A stretch of 64,000 nt of DNA, taken from Acinetobacter sp. ANC 4169. Lineage in GTDB: Bacteria > Pseudomonadota > Gammaproteobacteria > Pseudomonadales > Moraxellaceae. The notes under the pieces are model-generated. The model saw only the letters and a list, made by a program, of their open reading frames with translations, had not been told where the DNA came from and did no database searches. Position 1 is the stretch's first letter. Each line of letters begins with the position of its first letter. The stretch is taken from positions 62,001 to 126,000 of the forward strand of contig NZ_NEGE01000006.1 of assembly GCF_002135355.1 (NCBI RefSeq), read 5' to 3'. Below are positions 16,674-26,683 of this stretch, one piece after another. The translations under genes and the position numbers were made by a program.

Positions 16674-19076
16674 TTATTTTTTATCGGGTAAGGCATAAGC
16701 AACCACAGAGTCACCCATTTTGGTCCCGAATGAACCATGACCACCAGCCATGATGACCACATACTGTTTACCATTGGCTTCATAAGTCATTGGGGTTGCC
16801 TGGCCACCTGCAGGAAGACGACCTTTCCAAAGCTCATCACCGTTGGTGACATTGATGGCGCGGATGTAATTGTCCTGGGTTGCACCGACAAACATCAAGT
16901 TACCCGCAGTAGAGATTGAACCACCCAGCATTGGTACACCCATTTTGAATGGAGGCAATGGAATACCCGGCATACTGTCACGGATGGTACCGATACGGCG
17001 TTTCCAGGCTACTTCATGGGTATTTAAATCGACACCCGCGACAAAGCCCCAACTTGGTTGTTTACAAGGTAGACCAAATGGAGACAGGAACGCGCTGATT
17101 TCAACACCATAAGGTACGCCATACATTGGCTGTACACCAGCTTCTGTACCTGCACCTTTGGCAGTTTTAGGACGGTTGGGATCTTCAGGAATCAGTTTAG
17201 TGACAAATGGCAAGCCAATCGGGTTCATCACTGCAATTTGACGGTCGGGGTTGACCGACATACCGCCCCATTCAAACACGCCCAAGTTGCCTGGGAATAC
17301 CAATGTACCGTTTTCTGATGGCGGTGTATAAATGCCTTCATAGTTGAGTTTTTTGAATGACACACGGCAGATCATTTGGTCAAACATGGTTGCGCCCCAC
17401 ATCTGTTTATCTGTCAATTTGTCTTTCGGCGCCATATCAAAATCAGAGAATGGCTGTGTAGGTGAATAACGTTCGCCTTTGGTTTGCGGGCCGCGTTTCA
17501 CTGTTTGTGGAACCGGTTTTTCAGTAATCGGTACAATTGCTTTACCGTTACGACGGTCAAGCACAAAGGCATTCCCTGTTTTCGTCAATACATAGATCGC
17601 AGGCACGATATTGCCAGACTTGTCTTTAATATCAGCCAATGTCGGTTGAGACGGTACATCCATATCCCACAAGTCATGATGGGTGGTTTGGAAATTCCAC
17701 ACCAACTTACCGGTAGATGCATTTAGCGCAAGCATTGAGTTGGCATAACGTTCATCCAATTCTGTGCGGTGACCGCCATAAATATCTGGGGTACCTACAC
17801 CGGTTGGTACATACACAATATCCAGTTTTGCATCATAGGCCAAAGGTGCCCATGCGTTTGGCGAGTTATGCACAAATTTTTGACCCGGTGCTGGAATCGC
17901 ATTTGGATCTTCTGCACCGGTATCAAACACCCAAAGCAGTTCACCGCTATTCACATCGTAACCACGAATGACACCAGAAGGCTCTTCGGTCGAATAGTTA
18001 TCGGTGGTCGAACCCGCAATAATGATAGTCGTACCAGTAATGACTGGAGGTGAAGTTGGGATATAACCACCCGGATATGGGAATGGCATATCTTTTTGCA
18101 GATCCACTTCGCCATTGGTACCAAAGTCAGAACATGGCGTACCGGTTTGCGGATTCACCGCAACCAGACGACCGTCATTCACCGGCAGAATCACTTTTTG
18201 AGGACATTCAGCAGAGGTGGTTTTCTTTGCAGCTAAACTGGTTTCAAAACCAACCGTATTGTTGACATCAAAATAAGATACCCCACGGCAAGTTAAATGC
18301 TGATAGGTATGATCGGCTTTAAGTTTAGGATCATAGGTCCATTTGGCCTTACCTGTTGCAGGATCAAGTGCAGTCAATTTTTGGTGAGTTGTACACATGT
18401 ACATATTGTCACCGACTTTAATTGGCGTGACCTGATTGGTGGTTTCACCGGAATCGTTTTCAGTTTTGAATTCACCAGTATGATATTCCCAAGCCACTTT
18501 CAAGTCTTTTACGTTTTCAGAATTAATTTGTTTTAATGGAGAATAACGTAAACCAGACTGGGTACGACCATAAGCCGGCCAGTCAGCATCTGCCACACCC
18601 GGAATGGGCTGCGATGTTGCAGGCTGTTTGGTGCTTAACTCACCCCGAATTTCTTGAGGATCATTAAATACCGAGTAGATCATCACCGCAATGGTGATTG
18701 CCAATGTGCCTGTAAGCGCCAGTTTTGCGCCTTTGGTATTTTCAAATCCGCGAGTTGCTGCAGGAATAAGCAATAAAAGACCAAAGACACCTAAAATGTC
18801 CAGACGAGGTGCAAGCGCAAAGAAGTCTGAACCCACTTCCCAAAGCCCCCACACCACAGTACCTAATACCAGCACCGCGTAAACCAGAAGTGCCGAACTT
18901 TTTAATTTTTGCAATAAAATTGCAGTAGCGATGAAGAATAAACCTGCAATGATGTAGTACCAAGACCCACCCAATACTGCAAGATATATTCCTCCGAGCA
19001 GCAGCACTAAACCGAAAATGATGGCAACTACAGCCAAAATCGTTTTTAGAACTGAACCTGTAGAGGGAGTGCTCAT
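16674..19076 (-). CDS. gcd: Membrane-bound PQQ-dependent glucose dehydrogenase
   Basis: Oxidises glucose and other aldoses to the lactone in the periplasm and feeds electrons to ubiquinone. The protein is 800 residues from the ATG at 19076, where AGGTGG lies five bases upstream; a GTG three codons earlier overlaps that site. Five hydrophobic segments fill residues ~10-140, followed by an eight-bladed quinoprotein propeller starting at WPAYGRTQSGLRYSPL. Family landmarks include QHLTCRGV, FVHNSPNAWAPLAYD, TTHHDLWDMDVPSQP and AGGHGSFGTKMGDSVV. Similarity to the Acinetobacter membrane glucose dehydrogenase is very high. PQQ biosynthesis genes are not in the window. The adjacent OprB porin points to a glucose-entry/oxidation unit. 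Confidence 0.96.
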   Translation of the reverse strand: MSTPSTGSVLKTILAVVAIIFGLVLLLGGIYLAVLGGSWYYIIAGLFFIATAILLQKLKSSALLVYAVLVLGTVVWGLWEVGSDFFALAPRLDILGVFGLLLLIPAATRGFENTKGAKLALTGTLAITIAVMIYSVFNDPQEIRGELSTKQPATSQPIPGVADADWPAYGRTQSGLRYSPLKQINSENVKDLKVAWEYHTGEFKTENDSGETTNQVTPIKVGDNMYMCTTHQKLTALDPATGKAKWTYDPKLKADHTYQHLTCRGVSYFDVNNTVGFETSLAAKKTTSAECPQKVILPVNDGRLVAVNPQTGTPCSDFGTNGEVDLQKDMPFPYPGGYIPTSPPVITGTTIIIAGSTTDNYSTEEPSGVIRGYDVNSGELLWVFDTGAEDPNAIPAPGQKFVHNSPNAWAPLAYDAKLDIVYVPTGVGTPDIYGGHRTELDERYANSMLALNASTGKLVWNFQTTHHDLWDMDVPSQPTLADIKDKSGNIVPAIYVLTKTGNAFVLDRRNGKAIVPITEKPVPQTVKRGPQTKGERYSPTQPFSDFDMAPKDKLTDKQMWGATMFDQMICRVSFKKLNYEGIYTPPSENGTLVFPGNLGVFEWGGMSVNPDRQIAVMNPIGLPFVTKLIPEDPNRPKTAKGAGTEAGVQPMYGVPYGVEISAFLSPFGLPCKQPSWGFVAGVDLNTHEVAWKRRIGTIRDSMPGIPLPPFKMGVPMLGGSISTAGNLMFVGATQDNYIRAINVTNGDELWKGRLPAGGQATPMTYEANGKQYVVIMAGGHGSFGTKMGDSVVAYALPDKK

Positions 19077-19257
19077 ATTGACCACCTATTTTTAAGATTC
19101 TTTTTAAAGCTCATACCTATATTTAAATATGAGCACCTTTTTTAGTTTTTAGATTTTAAATATCTGAATTAAATCAGCCTTTATAAAGAGAGGTGTGCTC
19201 CAAGCATCGCATGATAAAACCCAAGTACTTATCATCTAGAAACTAGACATCGAGAAA

Positions 19258-20538
19258 CTAGAATGCTGTTTGGAATTTAATGCCGCCAACCCAAGCATTT
19301 TCACCATTTTTATATGCACCAACCTGGTGGATATATTGAACATTTGGACGAATGGTTAGCCAGTTTGTGGCATGAATACCGTAATAAATTTCGGTATTGT
19401 ATTCTTCGCTCTGTAGACCACGGACATCTACATTATTGTTAGCGATGTTTGCATCATTGACATCATCATTGATATTGATACGAGCTACACCAACCGCAAT
19501 CTCATCTTGAGGACGAGAATCCATTAAACCTTTATAAACCAAACCAATATTTTGCATGTCGCTGACTTGATTTGTGTCAGTATCATGTACAGTTAAGTTT
19601 ACAAAACCACTCAAGCCACGAGACGCATCGCCGTTATGGGCCGTTAATTGCTGCTTGGCAACCACCCAGCCACCCTGATGATGATCTTTTTCATTTGTGA
19701 TGCTACCGATGACAGCTGCATCCGCAGTACTATAGTAATAACCGGCACGGTATTCACCCGGAAGTTTTGCGGCACCGAGTTTCGGTGTCCAAACCACTTC
19801 AGCAGGAATAATCGCACCATGCGAACCATCGGTGCTTAAATTGAAGCCTTTACCACGCTCTAAGTTTTCAGGGTTATATTCATAAGCACCGACTTGTGCA
19901 TACACGTCTGGAGTCAGGTTGTATTTCACCCGTGCAGCCCATTGGCTGACCGGCCAGTTGTACCACTGATCACCGACCCAGTTACCGACTTGTGAACCAC
20001 AAAGTGCCAGGTTCTGAAAATCGCAGTCGAAGCTGTTAAAGTCTTCACCTTCACCAAAACGACCGACTTTCACATCCAGTTTTTGATCCAGGAATTTTTT
20101 CTTGATCCAGAAGTCAGTTAAACGCCAGGTTTGACCACGGCCCCAGACTTCTTGTACTGAACTTTTATGACCGGCCAAAGCATCGGAAGTTTGAGAGAGT
20201 GAGCGGCCATTACGCTCTGTCACGGTAATTTGCGCTTCGGTGTCTTTCCAACCTGCAATTTTCTCTAAGTCTAAGTGAGCACCTAAAGCGAATTGATCGG
20301 CATATTCAGTGCCATGACTTGATGAACGTTTTGCATCAAGTAATGTTGCCAGTTCACCGGTATAGCCAAAGCTGAAATCGTAACCTTTTGCTTGGAGCTC
20401 GGTACGTTTGCCATTCCAGTCACCAAACATCCACTGACTTTGCGCATCAAAAGCTTCTGCTGCATGTAGTGTTGAAATGGCGCAGCTTAGGGAGATTAAG
20501 CTCACACCAAAACTAAATGTTCTATTTAATTTCTTCAT
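19258..20538 (-). CDS. oprB: OprB-family carbohydrate porin next to gcd
   Basis: A complete 426-residue outer-membrane porin. It has a signal peptide ending SCAISTLHA, then AEAFDAQSQWMFGDWNGKRTEL, many alternating beta-strand segments and a terminal strand GGIKFQTAF ending in phenylalanine, the outer-membrane assembly signal. A cysteine pair (FDCDFQNLALC) is shared with the partial paralogue at 1-978. It lies 180 bases upstream of gcd in the same direction, so glucose probably enters through this porin and is oxidised by Gcd. Substrate is inferred from context. Confidence 0.92.
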   Translation of the reverse strand: MKKLNRTFSFGVSLISLSCAISTLHAAEAFDAQSQWMFGDWNGKRTELQAKGYDFSFGYTGELATLLDAKRSSSHGTEYADQFALGAHLDLEKIAGWKDTEAQITVTERNGRSLSQTSDALAGHKSSVQEVWGRGQTWRLTDFWIKKKFLDQKLDVKVGRFGEGEDFNSFDCDFQNLALCGSQVGNWVGDQWYNWPVSQWAARVKYNLTPDVYAQVGAYEYNPENLERGKGFNLSTDGSHGAIIPAEVVWTPKLGAAKLPGEYRAGYYYSTADAAVIGSITNEKDHHQGGWVVAKQQLTAHNGDASRGLSGFVNLTVHDTDTNQVSDMQNIGLVYKGLMDSRPQDEIAVGVARININDDVNDANIANNNVDVRGLQSEEYNTEIYYGIHATNWLTIRPNVQYIHQVGAYKNGENAWVGGIKFQTAF

Positions 20539-20641
20539 AAGGGAGAGCCTTTATATAATTTTGTAATATATATAGGGTACTCCTGTTTTTTATGTAACAT
20601 TAAGTATAAATTGTTAATTTATTGTTTTTTATGTTTATATT

Positions 20642-20659
20642 TTTTAACATATGTTAAAA
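20642..20659. promoter_or_regulatory. 18-bp perfect palindrome
   Basis: TTTTAACATATGTTAAAA is fully self-complementary. It lies between the CoA-transferase stop codon and the start region of the oprB-gcd unit. It could be an operator for the porin promoter or a weak terminator; no regulator can be named. Confidence 0.35.
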
Positions 20660-21778
20660 CTACCACTTTCCTGTATCTATACTCTGCCCAATAAATAGAT
20701 ATTTTGTCTTAGATCGAGAGAATTTAATTGGACAAGCCAGCTGTGTTTCAGTCTGTTGACTTGTTTCATCTAGCGGGACTTCAACCACCCATTGCCGTTC
20801 TTGTGCCAGCGTGGAATGTAAGGCTTCATCTAAAGTTAAAACGGGTTCTACACATACATCCTGCTGAGCAAAGATCGCTTGCCATTGTTGCCAGGTTTTA
20901 GATTTAATTTTGTCCTGCAGGGCTTGTTTCACCACTTGCTGATCCAGTGGGTCAAAGGAAGCACCTTTTTCGCCAAGTAGCGGTAAGTCTAAAATTTGCG
21001 CCAGTCCCGACATAAATTGTGGTTCCAAACTTCCAATCGATAAATAGCGGCCATCCTGTGTCTGATAATAATCGTAGAAAGTGCCGCCATTTAAATGCGA
21101 CTGCTGTGGATATTGTTTGGTATTTCCTGCCAATGTGGCTGCTGCGGCCATATTATTTAAAGTGGCAACACAATCAGTCATCGAAATATCAATATATTGT
21201 CCCAAGCCACTTTGTGCGCGCTCCACCACCGCAGCCAGAATTCCAATTACAGCGTGCAAGGAACCACCTGCAACATCGGCAATCTGAATGCCCATCGGCG
21301 GGGGTCCACTGTCCTGCCGACCGCTATGCCCTGCCACCCCCGATAAAGCTAAATAGTTAATGTCATGTCCAGCCTTATCTTTATAGCTTCCGGTCTGGCC
21401 ATAACCGGTAATCGAACAATAGATCAGCCGGGGATTCAGTGCTGCAAGCGTGGCATAATCCAGGCCCAGCCGTTGCATTACTCCCGGCCTAAACTGCTCA
21501 ACCACAATATCGTATTCAGTAATCTTCTGTTTAATCAGTTCGATACTCTGCGGATCTTTTAAATTTAAAGCGATAGACTGTTTATTACGGTTTAAATAAC
21601 TGTGTGCCGTCGCCTGCCCATTGGCATAAGGCGGTAACAGCCGAATCAAGTCTGGACGTGTAGGCGATTCAATATGGATCACTTCTGCACCCAGGTCTGC
21701 CAGATATAGAGTCGCGAATGGACCCGGGAGCAAGGTAGAAAAATCAAGAACTTTCAATCCTTTTAAAGCCGTTGTCAT
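20660..21778 (-). CDS. CaiB/BaiF-type CoA-transferase (class III)
   Basis: A 372-residue class III CoA-transferase or alpha-methylacyl-CoA racemase relative. The N-terminal block GLKVLDFSTLLPGPFATLYL, the VVEQFRPGVMQRLGLDY segment and the GHDINYLALSGVAGHSG segment with the family's aspartate are all present. Such enzymes move CoA between carboxylic acids or epimerise 2-methylacyl-CoAs. The divergent neighbour is an AraC regulator followed by beta-oxidation enzymes, so activation or racemisation of an acyl substrate for that pathway is plausible. The exact substrate is unknown. Confidence 0.88.
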   Translation of the reverse strand: MTTALKGLKVLDFSTLLPGPFATLYLADLGAEVIHIESPTRPDLIRLLPPYANGQATAHSYLNRNKQSIALNLKDPQSIELIKQKITEYDIVVEQFRPGVMQRLGLDYATLAALNPRLIYCSITGYGQTGSYKDKAGHDINYLALSGVAGHSGRQDSGPPPMGIQIADVAGGSLHAVIGILAAVVERAQSGLGQYIDISMTDCVATLNNMAAAATLAGNTKQYPQQSHLNGGTFYDYYQTQDGRYLSIGSLEPQFMSGLAQILDLPLLGEKGASFDPLDQQVVKQALQDKIKSKTWQQWQAIFAQQDVCVEPVLTLDEALHSTLAQERQWVVEVPLDETSQQTETQLACPIKFSRSKTKYLFIGQSIDTGKW

Positions 21779-21995
21779 ATCCAGTTTTACTCTTTTTATG
21801 TTAATTTTCTATTCATCTTAGAAATATAAAACCAACAAAACAATGTCATGTTCAGCCATTTACCTTGATCATTTCGGCAATTTAAGATGTAAATAAGGTA
21901 AAACAACTATTGTAAATTGCCATCCAAATCATTTTTAGCGTCATTTAGGTCAACTGCAAGTGAATATAAAAGAGAAAGAGACTGAAGGATTTAAT

Positions 21996-23006
21996 ATGAG
22001 TCGCGATACGATCAGCATCCACTTCGTTAACGCGGCTCTGACAGGCGTAAAACGTCTAGGAATGGACGTCGAAACTTTATTGTCACATGTGGGAATTGAG
22101 GCGGAACTCTTACGTCAGCCTAAAGCACGTATTTCTCCAGAACAATACACCCGATTTATTAAGATGTTATGGATGGTGACCCAGGACGAACATGTCGGCT
22201 TTGATGTGCAGCCACGTCGTTTGGGCACTTTTGCCATTATGTGTCAGTTGATTATTCACGCGAAAACGCTAGGAGATGCCTTAGAGCTTTCTTCTCAGTT
22301 CTACAAACTGTTTGGCGATGAATGGTCGGTGACTCTAGAACGTGACAAACACGAAGCACGTCTGGTTCCTCTTATTCCAAAAAGTATGGATCCCGACCAT
22401 TTTATTACCGAAAGTATGCTGATGATCTGGCACGGTTTGGCTTCCTGGCTGATTGAACGTCGTTTACCGCTTGAACGCGTACATTTTAGTTATCCACGCC
22501 CAAATCACGCTGAGGAATATGATGCGCTGTTCTTCGCACCCGTCATGCAGTTTGATATGCCTCGTACCGAAATTACCTTTGCTGCGGATTATTTAGATTT
22601 ACCCATTCGTCAAAATGAAGACACGCTGGAAGAATTCCTCAAAGCAGCGCCTGCACAGTTGCTGGTTAAATTCAAAAATACCAACTCGCTGACTTCTCGT
22701 ATCCGTGAAGTGTTGAAGAGCCAGATTGGTGAAGAAATGCCAACCTTGAATGATGTGGCATCGATGTTGTACCTATCTCCGCAAACCCTGCGTCGTCGTC
22801 TGGCTGCAGAAGGTAAAAGCTATCAGGGCGTTAAAGATGCCTTGCGTCGTGATGCGGCCATTCACCTGTTGCTCAATCCTGGCTTGACCCTGGAAGATGT
22901 CGCGCAGCAGGTTGGCTTTAGTGAAACCAGTACCTTCCACCGTGCCTTCAAAAAATGGACCGGGGTAACACCGGGTCTCTATCGTCAGTTGCACGGTTAT
23001 CACTGA
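21996..23006 (+). CDS. AraC-family transcriptional regulator
   Basis: 336 residues from the ATG at 21996, preceded by GAAGGA; an upstream in-frame GTG lacks a ribosome site. The N-terminal ~200 residues match the arabinose-binding-like domain of the ArgR/OruR/GbdR-type group (ALTGVKRLGMDVETLLSHVG). The C-terminal ~90 residues carry two helix-turn-helix units: LNDVASMLYLSPQTLRRRL and LEDVAQQVGFSETSTFHRAF. It is divergent from the CoA-transferase and directly upstream of the thiolase and multifunctional enzyme genes, which are the likely targets. A strong terminator follows, so it is transcribed separately from them. Confidence 0.93.
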   Translation: MSRDTISIHFVNAALTGVKRLGMDVETLLSHVGIEAELLRQPKARISPEQYTRFIKMLWMVTQDEHVGFDVQPRRLGTFAIMCQLIIHAKTLGDALELSSQFYKLFGDEWSVTLERDKHEARLVPLIPKSMDPDHFITESMLMIWHGLASWLIERRLPLERVHFSYPRPNHAEEYDALFFAPVMQFDMPRTEITFAADYLDLPIRQNEDTLEEFLKAAPAQLLVKFKNTNSLTSRIREVLKSQIGEEMPTLNDVASMLYLSPQTLRRRLAAEGKSYQGVKDALRRDAAIHLLLNPGLTLEDVAQQVGFSETSTFHRAFKKWTGVTPGLYRQLHGYH

Positions 23007-23039
23007 TCAACAGCAGTAAATCTTTTTTAAGACTCTCTT

Positions 23040-23067
23040 GCCCAGGTTTCGACCTGGGCTTTTTTTA
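23040..23067 (+). terminator. Terminator of the AraC-family regulator gene
   Basis: Stem GCCCAGGT/ACCTGGGC closed by the stable TTCG tetraloop and followed by seven T residues. Confidence 0.9.
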
Positions 23068-23176
23068 TTGACCAAAAACATCATCTGACCTGAACCGTTC
23101 TCATCATTGCACTTCAAAAATTAATCATTACACTCAAAAAAGTATAAAAATTTTAAACGCATAAAAGGGACAGACT

Positions 23177-24382
23177 ATGAGCGAGGCTTACATCATTGAT
23201 GCCATTCGCACACCGCGCGGAAAAGGAAAAAAAGACGGTTCACTACATGAAGTGAAACCGATTAGCCTACTGACTACCTTGCTGAATGAACTGAAAGACC
23301 GTCATCAACTCGATACTTCCAAAGTGGATGACATCGTGCTGGGCTGTGTCACGCCTATTGCTGACCAAGGTGCCGATATTGCCAAAACTGCAGCCATTGC
23401 CGCTGGTTGGGATAATGATGTCGCCGGCGTGCAGATTAACCGCTTCTGTGCATCGGGTCTGGAAGCCGTAAATCTGGCTGCGCAAAAAGTCCGCTCAGGC
23501 TGGGAAGATGTTGTGGTCGCTGGCGGAGTCGAATCCATGTCCCGTGTGCCGATGGGTTCAGATGGTGGTCCCTGGGCACTAGATCCTGAAACCAACATGG
23601 CCTGCGACTTTATTCCGCAAGGCATTGGTGCCGACCTGATTGCCACCATTGATGGTTATACGCGTTCAGATGTCGATGCCTTTGCCGCAGATTCACAAAA
23701 GAAAGCCGCCGCGGCACAAGCCAATGGCTATTTCAACAAATCAGTTGTACCAGTAAAAGATAAAGCCGGTGTGGTAATTCTAGATAAAGACGAATTCATT
23801 AAACCGACCACGACAGCAGAAGGCTTGGGCAAACTCAATCCAAGTTTTGCCATGATGGGACAAATGGGTTTTGATGCCATCGCCCTGCAAAAATACCCTG
23901 AAGTGGGCACAGTCAACCATGTACATCATGCAGGCAATTCATCAGGCATTGTTGATGGTGCTGCGGTGGTCTTGATTGCTTCTGAAAAAGCGGTCAAAGA
24001 ACAAGGCTTAAAACCACGTGCCAAAGTGTTATCGACTGCACTTGTAGGCTCTGATCCGACCATCATGCTGACTGGCCCTGCTCCTGCTGCGCGTAAAGCC
24101 TTGGAAAAAGCCGGTTTAAGCATTGATGACATCGACCTGTTTGAAGTGAACGAAGCTTTTGCAGCAGTAGTGATGCGTTTCATCACTGAACTGAAGGTTG
24201 ATCCAGCCAAAGTCAACGTCAATGGTGGTGCGATTGCTCTGGGACATCCACTGGGTGCAACCGGTGCCATGATTTTGGGCACACTACTCGATGAGCTGGA
24301 ACGCCAAGGCAAAAAACGTGGCCTGGCAACGCTGTGTGTCGGTGGCGGTATGGGCATCGCAACCATTATTGAATTGGTCTAA
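23177..24382 (+). CDS. Acetyl-CoA acyltransferase/3-ketoacyl-CoA thiolase (FadA/FadI-like)
   Basis: A 401-residue thiolase with Cys91 ([14 protein letters not shown]), His357 ([11 protein letters not shown]) and Cys387 (LCVGGGMG), plus NEAFAAVV. The start is preceded by AAAAGGGA. It ends eleven bases before the multifunctional hydratase/dehydrogenase gene, so together they supply the last three steps of a beta-oxidation cycle. The order thiolase then multifunctional subunit is reversed from E. coli fadBA. The protein is a degradative-type thiolase and differs clearly from the lone thiolase at 12377-13552. Confidence 0.92.
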   Translation: MSEAYIIDAIRTPRGKGKKDGSLHEVKPISLLTTLLNELKDRHQLDTSKVDDIVLGCVTPIADQGADIAKTAAIAAGWDNDVAGVQINRFCASGLEAVNLAAQKVRSGWEDVVVAGGVESMSRVPMGSDGGPWALDPETNMACDFIPQGIGADLIATIDGYTRSDVDAFAADSQKKAAAAQANGYFNKSVVPVKDKAGVVILDKDEFIKPTTTAEGLGKLNPSFAMMGQMGFDAIALQKYPEVGTVNHVHHAGNSSGIVDGAAVVLIASEKAVKEQGLKPRAKVLSTALVGSDPTIMLTGPAPAARKALEKAGLSIDDIDLFEVNEAFAAVVMRFITELKVDPAKVNVNGGAIALGHPLGATGAMILGTLLDELERQGKKRGLATLCVGGGMGIATIIELV

Positions 24383-24393
24383 GGAGAAGAATA

Positions 24394-26526
24394 ATGAGCG
24401 CAATTCAATTTGAGAAAAATGCCGACAACATCGTTATTTTGACTCTTGATTCTCCAAACCAGTCTGCCAACACCATGAATGCAGATTTCCGCGTTGCTTT
24501 AACCGAGACTGTGGAAAAGTTAAAAGCCGATGACAAAATTGCAGGCATCATCTTCCGTTCTGCGAAAAAAACCTTCTTTGCCGGTGGTGATCTGGATGAA
24601 CTGATTCAGGCCACACCTGAACATGCCACAGAATTCTTCAACATGATTGAAGACATGAAAGCCAAGCTGCGTTATATCGAAACCCGTGGCATTCCGGTCG
24701 TTGCGGCATTGAATGGCACGGCGCTTGGCGGTGGTTGGGAACTGGCATTGTGTTGTCATCAGCGTATTGCTCTAAATGATGCCAAAGCAAAATTCGGTCT
24801 ACCTGAAGTGACGCTTGGTTTACTTCCAGGTGGTGGTGGCATTGTGCGGATGGTGCGCCTGCTCGGCCTGCAAAATGCTTTTCCACTCCTAATGGAAGGC
24901 AAGCAATTTGCTGTCGATAAAGCCAAATCTTTAGGGTTGATTCAAGACACAGCCGATTCAGAACAGGAGCTTTTAGACAAAGCCATAGCCTGGGTCAAAG
25001 CCAATCCGCAGTCTGTGCAACCATTTGATGTAAAAGGCTATAAAATTCCGGGCGGTACGCCATCATCACCGGCGGTAGCACAAATGCTGGCGATTGCTCC
25101 TGCCATGCTACGTGACAAGACCAAGGGCTGCTACCCTGCACCTGAAGCGATTATGTCCGCAGCGGTAGAAGGTGCTCAGGTTGATGTCGATACTGCACTG
25201 ACCATTGAATCGCGTTACTTTACCTATCTCGCCACCGGTCAGATTTCCAAAAACATGATCGGGACCTTCTGGCAGGGGTTGAATGCAATTAAATCTGGTG
25301 CCAGCCGCCCCAAAGATATTGCCAAATGGAAAGCCAGCAAAGTTGGGGTGCTGGGTGCAGGCATGATGGGTGCCGGCATTGCCTATGCCACGGCATCTAA
25401 AGGCATTGCAGTGGTTTTAAAAGATGTGTCTCTCGAAGCTGCCGAAAAAGGCAAAGCTTATAGTCAAAAGCTACTGGATAAAAAAGTATCGCAAGGTCGT
25501 TTAACTGCCGAGAAAAGGGATCAGGTTTTAAATCTTATTACTCCAACAGCAGAGGCTGCAGATCTGCAAGGTTGTGAGCTGATCATTGAAGCGGTATTTG
25601 AAAATCCCGAGCTGAAAGCAAAGGTCACGCAAGAAGCTGAACAGTATTTGGCGGACAATGGCGTGATGGCCTCCAATACCTCGACCCTGCCGATTACTGG
25701 ATTGGCTCAAGCCTCTAAAAATGATCAGAACTTTATTGGCCTGCATTTCTTTAGCCCGGTCGATAAAATGCAGCTGGTGGAAATCATCAAAGGTAAAAAT
25801 ACCTCAGCTGAAACACTGGCCAAAGCCTATGATTATGTGCAGCAAATTGGCAAAACCCCGATTGTAGTCAATGACAGTCGTGGCTTCTTTACCAGTCGCG
25901 TGTTTGGAACTTTTGTACAGGAAGGACTGCGCCTGCTGGCAGAAGGGGTACACCCTGCGCGTATTGAAATGGCAGCGCTAAAAGCCGGTATGCCTGTAGG
26001 CCCACTCGCCATTCAAGATGAAGTGTCTTTAACGCTCTCTGAGCATGTGGCCAATGAAACACGTAAAGCCTTGCAAGCGGAAGGCAAAGACCTGCCACGC
26101 TCAGGTGCAGATGATGTGATTCAAAGCATGATTCATGAATTTGGCCGCAAAGGTAAAGCAGCTGGTGCGGGCTTTTATGACTATCCAGAAGGCGGCAAAA
26201 AGCATCTTTGGAATGGCTTAAGCAAATGGCAAAAAGACAACGATATTTCCGAACAGGAAATGATTGACCGCTTCCTGTTTGTACAGTCACTAGATACTTT
26301 ACGCTGCTTAGAAGAAGGTGTTTTAGAATCGACTGTCGATGGCAATGTCGGTTCGATTTTTGGTATTGGTTTTGCCCCTTGGACCGGTGGCGCTCTTCAG
26401 TTCTTAAATCAATATGGTTTAGAAAAAGCCCTGGTTCGTGCCAATACTCTAGAAGCGAAATACGGCGTACGCTTTAAAGCGCCGCAATTGCTAAAGGACA
26501 AGATTGCCCAAGGCACGAAAATTTAA
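24394..26526 (+). CDS. Multifunctional enoyl-CoA hydratase/3-hydroxyacyl-CoA dehydrogenase (FadB/FadJ-like)
   Basis: The 710-residue protein is a fusion. The crotonase domain (residues ~1-190) has the oxyanion-hole region NGTALGGGWELALC and both catalytic glutamates, Glu116 and Glu138 (FGLPEVTLGLLPGGGG). An NAD-binding Rossmann domain follows, with GAGMMGAG at 321-328. The dehydrogenase active site is at His451 (GLHFFSPVDKMQLVEII), followed by two C-terminal 3HCDH domains. It catalyses the hydration and oxidation steps of fatty acyl-CoA degradation. Its partner thiolase is immediately upstream. AAGGAGAAG supports the start. The divergent CoA-transferase and AraC gene suggest a dedicated, inducible substrate. 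Confidence 0.94.
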   Translation: MSAIQFEKNADNIVILTLDSPNQSANTMNADFRVALTETVEKLKADDKIAGIIFRSAKKTFFAGGDLDELIQATPEHATEFFNMIEDMKAKLRYIETRGIPVVAALNGTALGGGWELALCCHQRIALNDAKAKFGLPEVTLGLLPGGGGIVRMVRLLGLQNAFPLLMEGKQFAVDKAKSLGLIQDTADSEQELLDKAIAWVKANPQSVQPFDVKGYKIPGGTPSSPAVAQMLAIAPAMLRDKTKGCYPAPEAIMSAAVEGAQVDVDTALTIESRYFTYLATGQISKNMIGTFWQGLNAIKSGASRPKDIAKWKASKVGVLGAGMMGAGIAYATASKGIAVVLKDVSLEAAEKGKAYSQKLLDKKVSQGRLTAEKRDQVLNLITPTAEAADLQGCELIIEAVFENPELKAKVTQEAEQYLADNGVMASNTSTLPITGLAQASKNDQNFIGLHFFSPVDKMQLVEIIKGKNTSAETLAKAYDYVQQIGKTPIVVNDSRGFFTSRVFGTFVQEGLRLLAEGVHPARIEMAALKAGMPVGPLAIQDEVSLTLSEHVANETRKALQAEGKDLPRSGADDVIQSMIHEFGRKGKAAGAGFYDYPEGGKKHLWNGLSKWQKDNDISEQEMIDRFLFVQSLDTLRCLEEGVLESTVDGNVGSIFGIGFAPWTGGALQFLNQYGLEKALVRANTLEAKYGVRFKAPQLLKDKIAQGTKI

Positions 26527-26561
26527 GCTGTATGACAATACTCTGCTATAAATAGCAATTT

Positions 26562-26586
26562 AAAAAGGAGCTTCGGCTCCTTTTTT
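26562..26586 (+). terminator. Terminator of the beta-oxidation pair
   Basis: Stem AAAAAGGAGC/GCTCCTTTTTT with a TTCG loop, 36 bases after the stop. Confidence 0.9.
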
Positions 26587-26683
26587 CACATCAGGCTTTG
26601 GACAATATCTGTCCCACCATTCACAAAAATATGTTATAAAGTAACAAATATTTATTCTTTTTATTTTGACTGAGTAGGCTGTT

